Source: Lichenihabitans psoromatis (GTDB lineage: Bacteria > Pseudomonadota > Alphaproteobacteria > Rhizobiales > Beijerinckiaceae). Taken from it: a stretch of 64,000 bases of DNA. Of this stretch, positions 35,838 to 45,860 are shown piece by piece. The position numbers and the translations under genes were made by a program. Under the pieces are notes generated by a model, which searched no databases, had not been told where the DNA came from, and saw only the letters and a list, made by a program, of their open reading frames with translations. The DNA is taken from positions 4,279,501 through 4,343,500 of the forward strand of contig NZ_CP036515.1 of NCBI RefSeq assembly GCF_004323635.1, written 5' to 3'. The first letter of the stretch is position 1. Each line of letters opens with the position of its first letter.

Positions 35838-36719
35838 TTAGGATCGGGGGCCGAGGACACGTCCCGCGACGGCATCGAGCTTCGCAAGGACGGCAGGGTC
35901 GCGTGCCTCGGGTGCCGTGATGAAGGCGTTGTCAAGCGCCTTGTCCGAGCCGATCGGGCACTCTTCGTGCTCTTCTGGAAAATCTCGGATGAGGCGCGTG
36001 ATGAGGGTGCGGGCCGACTCGGCATTTTCGCGCACGGCCCGAAGCACCGATGCGACGTCGACATGGCCGTGGTCGGAATGCCAACAGTCGAAATCCGTCA
36101 CCATGGCGACCGTCGCGTAGGAGATCTCGGCTTCGCGCGCCAGCTTGGCTTCGGGCATCGCGGTCATGCCGACAACATCGTAGCCGAACGACTTATGGGT
36201 GAGCGACTCGGCCAGCGTCGAGAATTGCGGACCTTCCATGCAGAGATACGTCCCGCCCTTCTTAAACGGAATCGACTCGGCGGTCGCGGCGTCGGCGAGA
36301 CGCGCCTGCAGCAAGGGTGCGACGGGATGCGCCATCGAGACATGGACGACGCAGCCGTTGCCGAAAAACGAGCTTTCGCGGCCGTGGGTCCGGTCGACGA
36401 ATTGATCGACCATAACGAAGAGGCCCGGATAAAGCTCCGCCCGATAGGACCCGCAGGCCGACACTGAGATGAGATCGGTCACTCCGGCCCGCTTCAAGGC
36501 GTCGATATTGGCGCGATAGTTGATGCCGGAGGGTGACAGCCGATGGCCTTTGCCGTGACGCGGCAGAAACACGGCATCGCGTCCAGCCAAGCGACCGAAC
36601 CGGAGCACGTCCGATGGTTCGCCCCAAGGCGTCGAGACACGCTCCTCGCGATAATGCTCAAGCCCGGGGAGATCGTAGACACCGGAGCCGCCGATGATAC
36701 CGATTATCGCTTTGCCCAT
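35838..36719 (-). CDS. mtnP: S-methyl-5'-thioadenosine phosphorylase
   Basis: This is a 293-residue PNP/MTAP-family enzyme. It opens with [20 protein letters not shown], and the phosphate-binding loop, [19 protein letters not shown] and [12 protein letters not shown] are all present. It cleaves methylthioadenosine to adenine and methylthioribose-1-phosphate in polyamine and methionine salvage. ATG 36719 is the start that places the glycine-rich loop at the N-terminus; the open frame continues to 36788 without a family match. It sits upstream of apt, and its 5' end faces the dnaK promoter region. Confidence 0.94.
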   Translation of the reverse strand: MGKAIIGIIGGSGVYDLPGLEHYREERVSTPWGEPSDVLRFGRLAGRDAVFLPRHGKGHRLSPSGINYRANIDALKRAGVTDLISVSACGSYRAELYPGLFVMVDQFVDRTHGRESSFFGNGCVVHVSMAHPVAPLLQARLADAATAESIPFKKGGTYLCMEGPQFSTLAESLTHKSFGYDVVGMTAMPEAKLAREAEISYATVAMVTDFDCWHSDHGHVDVASVLRAVRENAESARTLITRLIRDFPEEHEECPIGSDKALDNAFITAPEARDPAVLAKLDAVAGRVLGPRS

Positions 36720-36828
36720 GGTGCCTCGACCGATTGCCCGATTCCGCAGCGCACCATCGCGGCAGCGCGGTGAAGACGCAAGTGCCAAAGCGCAGCGTCA
36801 CTCGCGCAAAACCGTCGTTTTCGCCCCG

Positions 36829-36856
36829 CTTGCGCGGCAAAAAAGCCTTCCTATCT
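36829..36856 (+). promoter_or_regulatory. RpoH heat-shock promoter of dnaK
   Basis: CTTG at 36829-36832 and CCTATCT at 36850-36856 are separated by 17 bases, an excellent match to the alphaproteobacterial sigma-32 consensus (CTTG, about 17 bases, CYTATNT). Transcription would start near 36863, leaving a leader of about 150 bases before the dnaK ATG. No CIRCE element (TTAGCACTC-N9-GAGTGCTAA) is present in the leader. Confidence 0.75.
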
Positions 36857-37010
36857 GTCGATCCGCGCTTGCGCTCCGAGAGGGCGTTCCCATCTTCCAC
36901 TCACCATCGGGGACCGGTCGTCCGAGGCCCGTGACACGGAGCCCTCGTCCGCCCACAGCCGGATCGCTTCGGGATCCGGCGGTTCTGCGAAAAAGAAAGG
37001 ATACTACGAC

Positions 37011-38927
<1,917 letters not shown>

Positions 38928-38961
38928 TCCTCGCTGATCGGTAAGGCCTTTCACCAATCAG

Positions 38962-38989
38962 TCCGGGGCGCGTCGCGCTCCGGATTTTT
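38962..38989 (+). terminator. Intrinsic terminator downstream of dnaK
   Basis: A 9-bp stem (TCCGGGGCG at 38962-38970 with CGCTCCGGA at 38976-38984, one G-U pair) with a 5-base loop is directly followed by five T residues. It probably ends or attenuates the dnaK transcript before dnaJ, as commonly seen between these genes. Confidence 0.8.
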
Positions 38990-39182
38990 GGTTTGAGGAT
39001 TGTGGGCGACGCCGTCCGTTCGAGGTTTCAGCTTGCGGCGAAAATGTGCTCATGGCACCTACGACTGTCATCGTCAGCCTGCCAGAAGCGACGCGAGGTC
39101 GGAGCATTTCCGTTCCGCACATCGCAACGGCGGATCGGTTCGTCCGCTGCAGGCCCGGCATTTAAGATGGGACATGGCTTGA

Positions 39183-40313
39183 ATGGCCAAAGCTGATTAT
39201 TACGAAATCCTCGGCGTAAGCCGGACCGTGACTGAGGTCGAGCTCAAGGGAGCCTTCCGTAAGGCCGCGATGCAATGCCATCCCGATCGCAATCCAGGCG
39301 ACAAGGCGGCGGAAGCGAAATTCAAGGAACTCAACGAAGCCTATCAGTGCCTCTCAAGCGCGGATAAACGCGCAGCCTATGACCGTTATGGCCACGCCGC
39401 TTTCGAGCAAAGCGGCCAGGGCGGCGGCATGGGCGAGGGCTTCGGCTCGTCGATGTCGGATATTTTCGACGATCTCTTCGGCGACATGATGGGCCGGTCG
39501 CGCGGTGGTCGCTCCGGCGGTCGTGAGCGTGGCTCGGATCTCCGCTTCAATCTCGATATCACGTTGGAAGATGCCTTCAAGGGCAAGACCGCGACGGTCA
39601 ATATTCCGACCTCGATCTCGTGTGAGGCCTGTTCGGGAAGCGGAGCAAAGCCTGGCTCGAAGCCCCGCCCCTGCGGCACCTGCGGAGGCCAGGGACGGGT
39701 TCGCGCCCAGCAGGGCTTCTTCGCGATCGAGCGGACATGCCCAACCTGCCAAGGTCGCGGCGAGATCATCGACAATCCGTGCACGAGCTGCGCCGGCTCA
39801 GGCCGCGTAACGCGGGAACGGGCGCTGTCGGTCAATATCCCGGCCGGCGTTGAGGATGGTACGCGCATCAGGCTTTCGGGCGAGGGTGAAGCCGGCCTGC
39901 GCGGCGGACCCGCAGGTGACCTCTACATCTTTCTCGCGGTCAAGCCGCATCAGTTCTTCCAGCGCGACGGCGCGGATCTCTACTGTCGCGTGCCGATTTC
40001 CATGGTTCAGGCCGCGCTCGGCGGCGAGTTTTCGGTGCCGACCGTCGATGGTCAGCAAGCCAAGGTCAAGGTGCCGGAGGGGACTCAGTCCGGAAAGCAG
40101 TTTCGCATCAAGGGTAAGGGTATGCCGATCCTACGGTCTCGCGACCTCGGCGATCTCTACATCCAGGCCATGGTCGAGACGCCGCAGAACCTCAGCAAGC
40201 GCCAACGGGAACTGCTGAACGAGTTTGAGTCGATTTCATCGACCACAACACATCCTGAATCCAATGGGTTTTTCGAGAAGATTAAAGATTTTTTCGATCA
40301 GCTCAGTCACTAA
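39183..40313 (+). CDS. dnaJ: Molecular chaperone DnaJ (Hsp40)
   Basis: This is a 376-residue type I Hsp40. The J domain contains HPD (in [10 protein letters not shown]) near residue 35. A glycine-rich segment (about 75-115) includes [15 protein letters not shown]. The zinc-finger region carries four CXXCXGXG repeats ([24 protein letters not shown] and CTSCAGSG), and the C-terminal substrate-binding and dimerisation domains follow. DnaJ delivers clients to DnaK and stimulates its ATPase. A GC-rich hairpin (GACCGGG/CCCGGTC at 40323-40340) after the stop lacks a U-tract. Confidence 0.98.
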   Translation: MAKADYYEILGVSRTVTEVELKGAFRKAAMQCHPDRNPGDKAAEAKFKELNEAYQCLSSADKRAAYDRYGHAAFEQSGQGGGMGEGFGSSMSDIFDDLFGDMMGRSRGGRSGGRERGSDLRFNLDITLEDAFKGKTATVNIPTSISCEACSGSGAKPGSKPRPCGTCGGQGRVRAQQGFFAIERTCPTCQGRGEIIDNPCTSCAGSGRVTRERALSVNIPAGVEDGTRIRLSGEGEAGLRGGPAGDLYIFLAVKPHQFFQRDGADLYCRVPISMVQAALGGEFSVPTVDGQQAKVKVPEGTQSGKQFRIKGKGMPILRSRDLGDLYIQAMVETPQNLSKRQRELLNEFESISSTTTHPESNGFFEKIKDFFDQLSH

Positions 40314-40387
40314 TCCTCTCATGACCGGGATCGCCCGGTCGTGGTCAAGACGACGCCGAATGGCGCTTTTCACTGAAGGATCACGCG

Positions 40388-41308
40388 TTGCGTTCACCCT
40401 TGTTCGACGTTGATCGTCCGTCAAAGGTCAAGCCCAACGCTTATCGCGGGTTTCGTTGGAAAGACGAAGCCCGCTTCATCAAGACGTGGCTTGAGAGCCC
40501 ACTCACGACGGGTGCTGTTTCGCCGTCTAGCCGCTCGCTGTCTCGGATGATGGCCCGCTACGTCGATCCCTCCATACCCGGCCCCATCATCGAACTCGGA
40601 CCGGGAACGGGGCCCGTGACGGACGCTTTGATCCGCCGAGGCGTTGCGCCGGAACGTTTGGTCCTGGTCGAGTTCGAGCCTGCATTTTGCAAGCTGCTGT
40701 CACGGCGTTACCCGGGATGCCAGGTCGTGCAAGGCGATGCCTATGCGCTCGGCGCGACCCTGTCGGGCTTATTATTCGATCCTGCCGCCGCCATCGTTTC
40801 AAGTCTCCCGCTGCTCACAAGACCGGAGCGCCAACGGTACGATCTTCTCGGCGACGCTTTCGCCCTGATGCGCCCCGATGCGCCCTTCATTCAGTTCACC
40901 TATGGCCTGACGTCACCCATCCCCCGCCAACATCGGGAGAATGATCTCGGCTTCGACGCCAAGGTGTCGGCTCCTGTCTGGCTCAACCTTCCGCCGGCGC
41001 GCGTTTGGATCTATCGCCGCGCAACGGCCGGCGGAGACACGCAGGACCGTGTCGGCGTCGACCTCTTCGACAAGATCAAGGCCGGCCGCGATAAGCTGGG
41101 CGAGGAATGGCGCGAGCAACGCCAAAAACTGCGAACTGAGATTTTGGTCCGCTCCTCTGAAGCGCGGGCCGAGTTCAGGATGCGTGCCCTCAAGGTGAAA
41201 ATCGGCCTCGAATTGCACAAGGCCCGGGTCATCGCGGAGCGAACCGCAAAGCCGGCGCGCCAACGCGTGAAGAGCGACCGGCTGGGCGATCGACGATCGC
41301 GATGGTAG
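40388..41308 (+). CDS. PmtA-like phospholipid N-methyltransferase
   Basis: This is a 306-residue SAM methyltransferase. The N-terminal FIKTWLESPLTTGAVSPSSR and the motif-I loop IELGPGTGPVTDAL are typical of the Sinorhizobium-type PmtA, which methylates phosphatidylethanolamine toward phosphatidylcholine. Classical members are about 200 residues. Here about 80 extra C-terminal residues form a charged helix (KIKAGRDKLGEEWREQRQKL onward) with a basic tail. The start is TTG 40388; an alternative is not obvious. It lies between dnaJ and a small monooxygenase, a neighbourhood seen in Rhizobiales. Confidence 0.82.
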   Translation: MRSPLFDVDRPSKVKPNAYRGFRWKDEARFIKTWLESPLTTGAVSPSSRSLSRMMARYVDPSIPGPIIELGPGTGPVTDALIRRGVAPERLVLVEFEPAFCKLLSRRYPGCQVVQGDAYALGATLSGLLFDPAAAIVSSLPLLTRPERQRYDLLGDAFALMRPDAPFIQFTYGLTSPIPRQHRENDLGFDAKVSAPVWLNLPPARVWIYRRATAGGDTQDRVGVDLFDKIKAGRDKLGEEWREQRQKLRTEILVRSSEARAEFRMRALKVKIGLELHKARVIAERTAKPARQRVKSDRLGDRRSRW

Positions 41309-41347
41309 AGACCGGATGAACCGCGGCCGCTCTCAAGGGACCGGCCC

Positions 41348-41773
41348 ATGACCACGAGGCCGACCGTGACATTGACCCGCTTGATCGTCGGCGCGACCGC
41401 CGCACTTCTGCTTGCGTTCCCAAGTCTTTCGGGGTCGGCCCTGGCACAAACCGCCAACCCCAACGCGCCGGGTTACGTCGTGGTGGTCGACTACACAGCC
41501 GCTCCGAGCGACATGCCCGCCTTGACGACGCTCGTGCTCGGCGTGGCGCGAGCCTCTGTGCTGAACGAGCCGGGTTGCCGCCGCTTCGACGTGGAGCGAC
41601 CGGCGTCCGCCCCGGATCACCTGATCTTATTCGAGGTGTTCGACGACGAAGCCGCCTTCGCGGCTCACGCGGCGACGCCGCATTTCAAGCAATTCGGGGC
41701 CGAGACGGCCAAGATCAAGGCCACATGTGTCGCCTCTCCCGGTTCGATGCTGCTGTCCTTACAACATCCGTAA
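41348..41773 (+). CDS. Secreted antibiotic-biosynthesis-monooxygenase (ABM) domain protein
   Basis: This is a 141-residue protein with a signal peptide ([20 protein letters not shown], cleaved near ALAQT at about 36) followed by one ABM ferredoxin-like domain: [40 protein letters not shown] and [20 protein letters not shown]. The His and Trp/Phe pattern resembles quinol monooxygenases such as YgiN, but periplasmic location is unusual for YgiN. The substrate is unknown. It lies immediately upstream of pyrF with 53 bases between, possibly sharing a transcript with the PmtA-like gene. Confidence 0.85.
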   Translation: MTTRPTVTLTRLIVGATAALLLAFPSLSGSALAQTANPNAPGYVVVVDYTAAPSDMPALTTLVLGVARASVLNEPGCRRFDVERPASAPDHLILFEVFDDEAAFAAHAATPHFKQFGAETAKIKATCVASPGSMLLSLQHP

Positions 41774-41826
41774 CGTCGAGCGGGTCGCTTGGGCCGAAAG
41801 CGATGACCAGAACGAGAGAGAGCATC

Positions 41827-42540
41827 ATGACGACCTCCCCACGAGACCGCCTGATCGTGGCGCTGGATCTCCCGACCGTCGATCAGGCGCTCGATCTCGT
41901 CACGGTCCTTGGGGATAGCGTCGGCTTCTACAAGATCGGTCTCGAACTCGCTTATGCGGGCGGTTTGGACCTTGCCGAGCGGCTGATCGGAACCGGCCAT
42001 CAGGTATTTCTGGACCTCAAGCTGCACGACATCCCCAACACAGTGGCGGGCGCAACAGCCCAGATCGCGCGCCTCGGGGCCACGTTCCTGACGATCCATG
42101 CCTTCCCACAAACTATGCGGGCCGCCCAGGATGCCAAGGGCGACGACGGCTTGCGGCTGTTGGCCGTGACGGTTCTGACCTCGTCGAATGACGCGGATCT
42201 CGCGGAAGCCGGCTATCGGTTCGGTGCGGCCGAGTTGGTGGCTCAGCGGGCCGCTCAAGCCAAAGCGATCGGCATCGACGGTCTTGTGATGTCGCCGCTG
42301 GAAGTCGCTGTGGTTCGCGCAAGCGTCGGCCCCGACATGACAATCGTGACACCGGGCATCCGGCCGAGCGGCGCCGCGAGCGGTGACCAGAAGCGGATCA
42401 TGACGCCTTCGGAAGCCATCCTGGCGGGCGCCGACCATCTCGTCGTCGGTCGACCGATCACGGCCTCGCCCGATCCGCGTCAGGCGGCAGTGTCGATCGT
42501 CGCCGAGATCGCGCAATCGCTGAGCGACCGGATGTCTTGA
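41827..42540 (+). CDS. pyrF: Orotidine 5'-phosphate decarboxylase
   Basis: This is a 237-residue TIM-barrel enzyme catalysing OMP to UMP, the last step of pyrimidine synthesis. The catalytic Asp-Lys-Asp array appears in [13 protein letters not shown]. Also present are the N-terminal LIVALDLPT and the phosphate-binding end VTPGIRPSG and [12 protein letters not shown] 41827 fits the family length; the open frame upstream belongs to the ABM gene region and is not coding. The TetR gene follows after 44 bases. Confidence 0.96.
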   Translation: MTTSPRDRLIVALDLPTVDQALDLVTVLGDSVGFYKIGLELAYAGGLDLAERLIGTGHQVFLDLKLHDIPNTVAGATAQIARLGATFLTIHAFPQTMRAAQDAKGDDGLRLLAVTVLTSSNDADLAEAGYRFGAAELVAQRAAQAKAIGIDGLVMSPLEVAVVRASVGPDMTIVTPGIRPSGAASGDQKRIMTPSEAILAGADHLVVGRPITASPDPRQAAVSIVAEIAQSLSDRMS

Positions 42541-42584
42541 AAAAGGGGCATCGATCTCGTCCGATACTGCTCTAGAAGCACAGA

Positions 42585-43241
42585 ATGGATCACGGCAATC
42601 GTTTCTTTGGCGGAGAGCGCCGCGCCTACCATCATGGGCATCTGAAGGAAGCCTTGGTGGAGGCTGCTCGTCTGCTTGTGTCCGAGCGGGGACCGGGCGG
42701 CTTCACGCTGGCCGATGCGGCAAAACTCGCCGGTGTGACGGCCGCCGCGCCCTACCGCCATTTTTCCGATCGCAACGCGCTGATGGAAGAATTGACCCGG
42801 CGCGGGTTCGAGATGTTCGGCCTGAAGTTGAGCGAAGCCTGGGCCGACGGCAAGCCCGATGCCCGCTCCGCCATGAAGAGCATGGGGAACGCCTATCTGG
42901 CCTTCGCGCGGACAGAACCCGGGCTTTATGCGGCGATGTTTTCCAATGTAACGACCCTGAACGCGCCCGAAGCTGGCGCGGCCGCCACCGAAGCGCTGGA
43001 CCTGCTCCGCCGTGCCGCGACTGCCCTGTTGAAGCATGGCGGGGCACCGTCGACCGACTCGCGCCCCCTAGCGTTCGAGATCTGGTCTCTCTCACACGGG
43101 GTCGCCATGTTGACGTTGGCCGGCCATTTGAACCCCGCCTTCGAGGGCGCTGACCCGTCCGCGATTTTGCATCGATCGACCGAAGCCCTCATCGAGGCCG
43201 CGCTCTGGCGGTCAAGGGGTCAGGCCGCCCACGTCAAATAG
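42585..43241 (+). CDS. TetR-family regulator with WHG C-terminal domain
   Basis: This is a 218-residue TetR regulator. The N-terminal HTH spans residues 10-60 (GERRAYHHGHLKEALVEAAR; recognition helix in TAAAPYRHFSDRNALMEELT), and the C-terminal ligand domain has the pattern of the WHG branch (FEIWSLSHGVAMLTLAGHLN). The effector and targets are unknown. It lies just downstream of pyrF on the same strand and converges on the AEC transporter, whose 3' end overlaps it by 22 bases. Confidence 0.88.
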   Translation: MDHGNRFFGGERRAYHHGHLKEALVEAARLLVSERGPGGFTLADAAKLAGVTAAAPYRHFSDRNALMEELTRRGFEMFGLKLSEAWADGKPDARSAMKSMGNAYLAFARTEPGLYAAMFSNVTTLNAPEAGAAATEALDLLRRAATALLKHGGAPSTDSRPLAFEIWSLSHGVAMLTLAGHLNPAFEGADPSAILHRSTEALIEAALWRSRGQAAHVK

Positions 43242-44155
43242 GCCGAGATGGTGAAGAGCGAGACGACGGTCGAGATGAGGATCGCCTTCGACGTGATGCC
43301 GGCCTCCCGGCCGTAGAATTCCGCCAGCATGAAAGGTCCGGTTCCGGTCGGCATGGCTGCGAGAACGACCGCCATTTTGGTCAGTGTGGGTGACAGACCG
43401 AACACCAGGGTGGCCAGAACCCAGGCGACGGCGGGCTGCAGGATCAGCTTCAGACCCACCAGGAACAGCGTCGCCGGCGTGTCGTTCTGAGCTGTTTCGG
43501 TATTTTGCGCCAGGAAGAGGCCAAGCGCCACGAGGGCGCAGGGCGATGCGGCGCCCCCGAGCAACTTCAAGAACACCTCCACACTGTCGGGCAGACTGAG
43601 GCCTGTCGCCGCCACGAGCCCGCCCAGCACGGGCGACAAGAGCAGCGGGTTCTTGACGAGAGAGCGTCCGACTTTGCTGGCAAGGTGAAGCACACGGCGT
43701 TCGGCCTGAAGGCCGATCTCGATCAGCACGATCGCGACCCCGAAGAGAATACAAACCGTGATGATGGCCGCAGCGGTGGTCGGCGCGAGGCTTGCTTTGC
43801 CGAACACGATCAAAGTCAGCGGAAACCCGATGAAGCCAGTGTTGCCATAAGCGGCATTGAGGCCGTCGATACTCACGTCGGCGAGATGCCGAGGCTTCCG
43901 CAATCGGATCGCGATCGTGATAGCGAAGACGATCGCGCACGACAGGCCGAAAACAGCGATGAAGCCGGGCTGGTAGAAAGCCGCAACGCTCGTGTGGGCC
44001 ATGATGTCGAACAACAGAGCCGGGAGCGCGAGATAGACCACGAAGCGGTTCAGCTCCGTGGTCGAATGCGGCCCGAGGATGCCACTTCGCCGATAGAGAT
44101 AGCCAACCAGGATCAACGCAAAGATGGGCACCAGCACGAGCACGGTCGTCAACAT
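43220..44155 (-). CDS. AEC-family (auxin efflux carrier-type) transporter
   Basis: This is a 311-residue membrane protein with ten predicted helices. The AEC motifs LNRFVVYLALPALLFDIMAH and NAAYGNTGFIGFPLTLIVFG (with the conserved crossover Pro and Asn) are clear. Bacterial members export small organic acids such as malonate or malate. ATG 44155 places the first helix directly at the N-terminus; the open frame to 44239 adds only non-hydrophobic residues. Its 3' end overlaps the tetR gene by 22 bases. It is divergent from the YflT-type gene, whose EcfG promoter lies 180 bases away. Confidence 0.87.
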   Translation of the reverse strand: MLTTVLVLVPIFALILVGYLYRRSGILGPHSTTELNRFVVYLALPALLFDIMAHTSVAAFYQPGFIAVFGLSCAIVFAITIAIRLRKPRHLADVSIDGLNAAYGNTGFIGFPLTLIVFGKASLAPTTAAAIITVCILFGVAIVLIEIGLQAERRVLHLASKVGRSLVKNPLLLSPVLGGLVAATGLSLPDSVEVFLKLLGGAASPCALVALGLFLAQNTETAQNDTPATLFLVGLKLILQPAVAWVLATLVFGLSPTLTKMAVVLAAMPTGTGPFMLAEFYGREAGITSKAILISTVVSLFTISAYLTWAA

Positions 44156-44333
44156 CGGGCATGCGCTCTTTTTATGAGAGATGGCGTCGCGTGTTGGCGC
44201 GGCAGACGCCGACCGCCCGACGACCTCACGCCTGCGCATCGAACGCCCGGTCCTACGCCAAATCGGCGCGCGATCAAGGCGACGGCGGGGATGAGCCGGA
44301 CGCTTGTTATTCGGCGGATGACGAAGTCTGGAG

Positions 44334-44359
44334 GGAACGAGCGAGGTGCCCCTGCCGTT
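44334..44359 (+). promoter_or_regulatory. EcfG (general stress sigma factor) promoter
   Basis: GGAAC at 44334-44338 and CGTT at 44356-44359 are separated by 17 bases, identical in spacing to the site at 31004. Transcription would start near 44366, leaving a very short leader that contains AGGGAG (44372-44377) before ATG 44384. The downstream gene encodes a general-stress-type protein, which agrees with the assignment. Confidence 0.78.
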
Positions 44360-44383
44360 TTACTGATGGACAGGGAGTTCATC

Positions 44384-45109
44384 ATGACCAATTTCGATAG
44401 CGAAACGACCACAGGCGCCCGGACCGTGACGGCATTCTTCGATACCGGCGAGCACGCCCAGATCGCGAAAAACGACCTGGTGGCAGTCGGACTATCGGCG
44501 GATGCGATCACGATCGTCGGCAGCAACGCCGATTCGTTTAACGTCGCCGACGACCATCAGCGCGGCTTCTGGGACTCGCTCACCAACTTCTTCATGCCGG
44601 ACGATGAACGCCGGACCTATTCGGAGGGCCTTCGTCGGGGCGGATTCGCACTCTCGGTGCGGACGAGCGATGCGCTGTATAAGCAGGCGATCGACGTGCT
44701 CGACCGCGACGGAGCGGTCGATCTCGACGAGCGATCGATGGCGTGGGAGAGCGAAGGCTGGACCCGCTCCGAAGGCGGCGTCGACAATGTCGATGCGGCC
44801 TATAAGCCTGCGGATGCCAGCACGGCCGGCTTCGGCGGTAGCTACGCGGGCGAAGATGGACTTGCCGACATCGACGAAGCCGCTAACCCCGATGTGCGGG
44901 AGCGGATCGGGGCCGGCACGGCCAGCCAAACCACGCCAGCGGCCCATGGCGGCCCGCACACCTACGTCGATCCGGCCAGCCCGGCGAGCGACGCCGCCGC
45001 CGATGCGGCTGAAAGCCGGAGCGGAGGCACGCCCTCGGTCAGACGCGATTTGGAGAACGGGCGCACCCGGGTCCGAAGCTACATCGTCGAGGGCGACGTC
45101 AACCGCTGA
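44384..45109 (+). CDS. YflT-domain general stress protein with truncated DUF2382 tail
   Basis: This is a 241-residue acidic protein. The N-terminal heat-induced YflT domain (about 12-110) opens with RTVTAFFDTGEHAQIAKNDL and contains FWDSLTNFFMPDDERRTYSE. A long Ala/Asp/Glu-rich, probably disordered region follows (about 120-220). The end (NGRTRVRSYIVEGDVNR) matches only the first strand of a DUF2382 (YsnF/AvaK) domain, which in relatives continues for about 100 residues. A genuine terminator lies 24 bases after the stop, so the short end is native and not a nearby frameshift. ATG 44384 follows AGGGAG. It is driven by an EcfG promoter. The open frame upstream of the ATG is antisense to the AEC gene. 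Confidence 0.85.
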   Translation: MTNFDSETTTGARTVTAFFDTGEHAQIAKNDLVAVGLSADAITIVGSNADSFNVADDHQRGFWDSLTNFFMPDDERRTYSEGLRRGGFALSVRTSDALYKQAIDVLDRDGAVDLDERSMAWESEGWTRSEGGVDNVDAAYKPADASTAGFGGSYAGEDGLADIDEAANPDVRERIGAGTASQTTPAAHGGPHTYVDPASPASDAAADAAESRSGGTPSVRRDLENGRTRVRSYIVEGDVNR

Positions 45110-45132
45110 CCATCCACCTGAGTGAGCGACAA

Positions 45133-45160
45133 GGCGGTGGCGCGAGCCGCCGCCTTTTTT
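45133..45160 (+). terminator. Intrinsic terminator of the YflT-type gene
   Basis: A 9-bp stem (GGCGGTGGC at 45133-45141 with GCCGCCGCC at 45146-45154, one G-U pair) with a GCGA tetraloop is followed by six T residues (45155-45160), a textbook rho-independent terminator. Confidence 0.92.
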
Positions 45161-45204
45161 ATTGGGCCTCACCTCAGATGGGGCTTGAAGACCACAACAA
45201 GCAC

Positions 45205-45237
45205 GCCGATGTTAATGTGCGTAACATTAACATCGGC
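45205..45237. repeat. Perfect 14-bp inverted repeat with 5-base loop
   Basis: GCCGATGTTAATGT (45205-45218) and ACATTAACATCGGC (45224-45237) are exact reverse complements around GCGTA. The AT-rich core is striking in this GC-rich region. No T-run follows, so it is not a plain terminator. It ends 29 bases before the chosen ATG of the DUF2852 gene, suiting a repressor operator or a leader RNA structure. Confidence 0.85.
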
Positions 45238-45266
45238 CCAAGACGGCCGTGATACGGAGAGTGGAA

Positions 45267-45770
45267 ATGAGTTCGTTTTCGAGTACCGCCGATGCGGCAG
45301 GTGCAGCGGGTCTCGGCGGCCAACAGAATGGATCACAGCGCGGTTGGGGCGGGTGCGGCAGCGCCCGCATGGGCTGGAAGCCGGTCGAGATCGGAGCCGT
45401 CGTGCTCGGTTTCCTCTTTTATTGGCCGGTCGGCGTCGCCCTCATTGGTCTCAAGATCGCGCAGCGTCGCGGCTATACGGTCGATCAGGCCGTCTCCGCC
45501 TTTCGCGGCAAAATGAGCGGCTTCGGCATGTCGGGCTTTGGCACCGCTGGTGCTCAAGCCCAGTGGCGGCCGTTCAGCAGCAGCGGCAACGCGGCTTTCG
45601 ATGATTGGCGGAATGCCGAATTACAGCGGCTCGAGGAAGAGCGTCGCAAACTCGATACGGCACAGCGCGAGTTTGCCGAGCACCTCAACAATCTTCGCCG
45701 CGCTAAGGATCGGGAGGAGTTCGACCGGTTCATGAACGCCCGCAACCAGCAGGGGTCGACCTCGATCTAA
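45267..45770 (+). CDS. DUF2852-family membrane-associated protein
   Basis: This is a 167-residue protein with a low-complexity Gly/Ser/Gln N-terminus, one hydrophobic helix (about 38-58: PVEIGAVVLGFLFYWPVGVA) and a C-terminal charged coil (EEERRKLDTAQREFAEHLNN). The layout and GLKIAQRRGY-like strand after the helix match DUF2852, a family largely confined to alphaproteobacteria and without known function. ATG 45267 is preceded by GGAGAG at 45256-45261; a GTG at 45249 is also in frame. A 14-bp palindrome lies directly upstream and an intrinsic terminator directly downstream, so it is a monocistronic unit. Confidence 0.87.
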   Translation: MSSFSSTADAAGAAGLGGQQNGSQRGWGGCGSARMGWKPVEIGAVVLGFLFYWPVGVALIGLKIAQRRGYTVDQAVSAFRGKMSGFGMSGFGTAGAQAQWRPFSSSGNAAFDDWRNAELQRLEEERRKLDTAQREFAEHLNNLRRAKDREEFDRFMNARNQQGSTSI

Positions 45771-45790
45771 AACGGATCGTTAACCCCGTC

Positions 45791-45824
45791 GCGCGGTGGC
45801 CTCCATAGGGCCGCCGCGCTTTTT
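45791..45824 (+). terminator. Intrinsic terminator of the DUF2852 gene
   Basis: An 11-bp stem (GCGCGGTGGCC at 45791-45801 with GGCCGCCGCGC at 45809-45819, one G-U pair) is followed by TTTTT. Its stem sequence resembles the terminator at 45133, as if the two were related. Confidence 0.88.
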
Positions 45825-45860
45825 ATTTTGCCTTAACGGATCGCGCGCACTTCTAACGAT

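Noticed and set aside
43505..44383. Long open frame running into the YflT-type gene from upstream
   Set aside because: It lies antisense to the AEC transporter, which has clear family motifs. The real start with promoter and ribosome site is at 44384.
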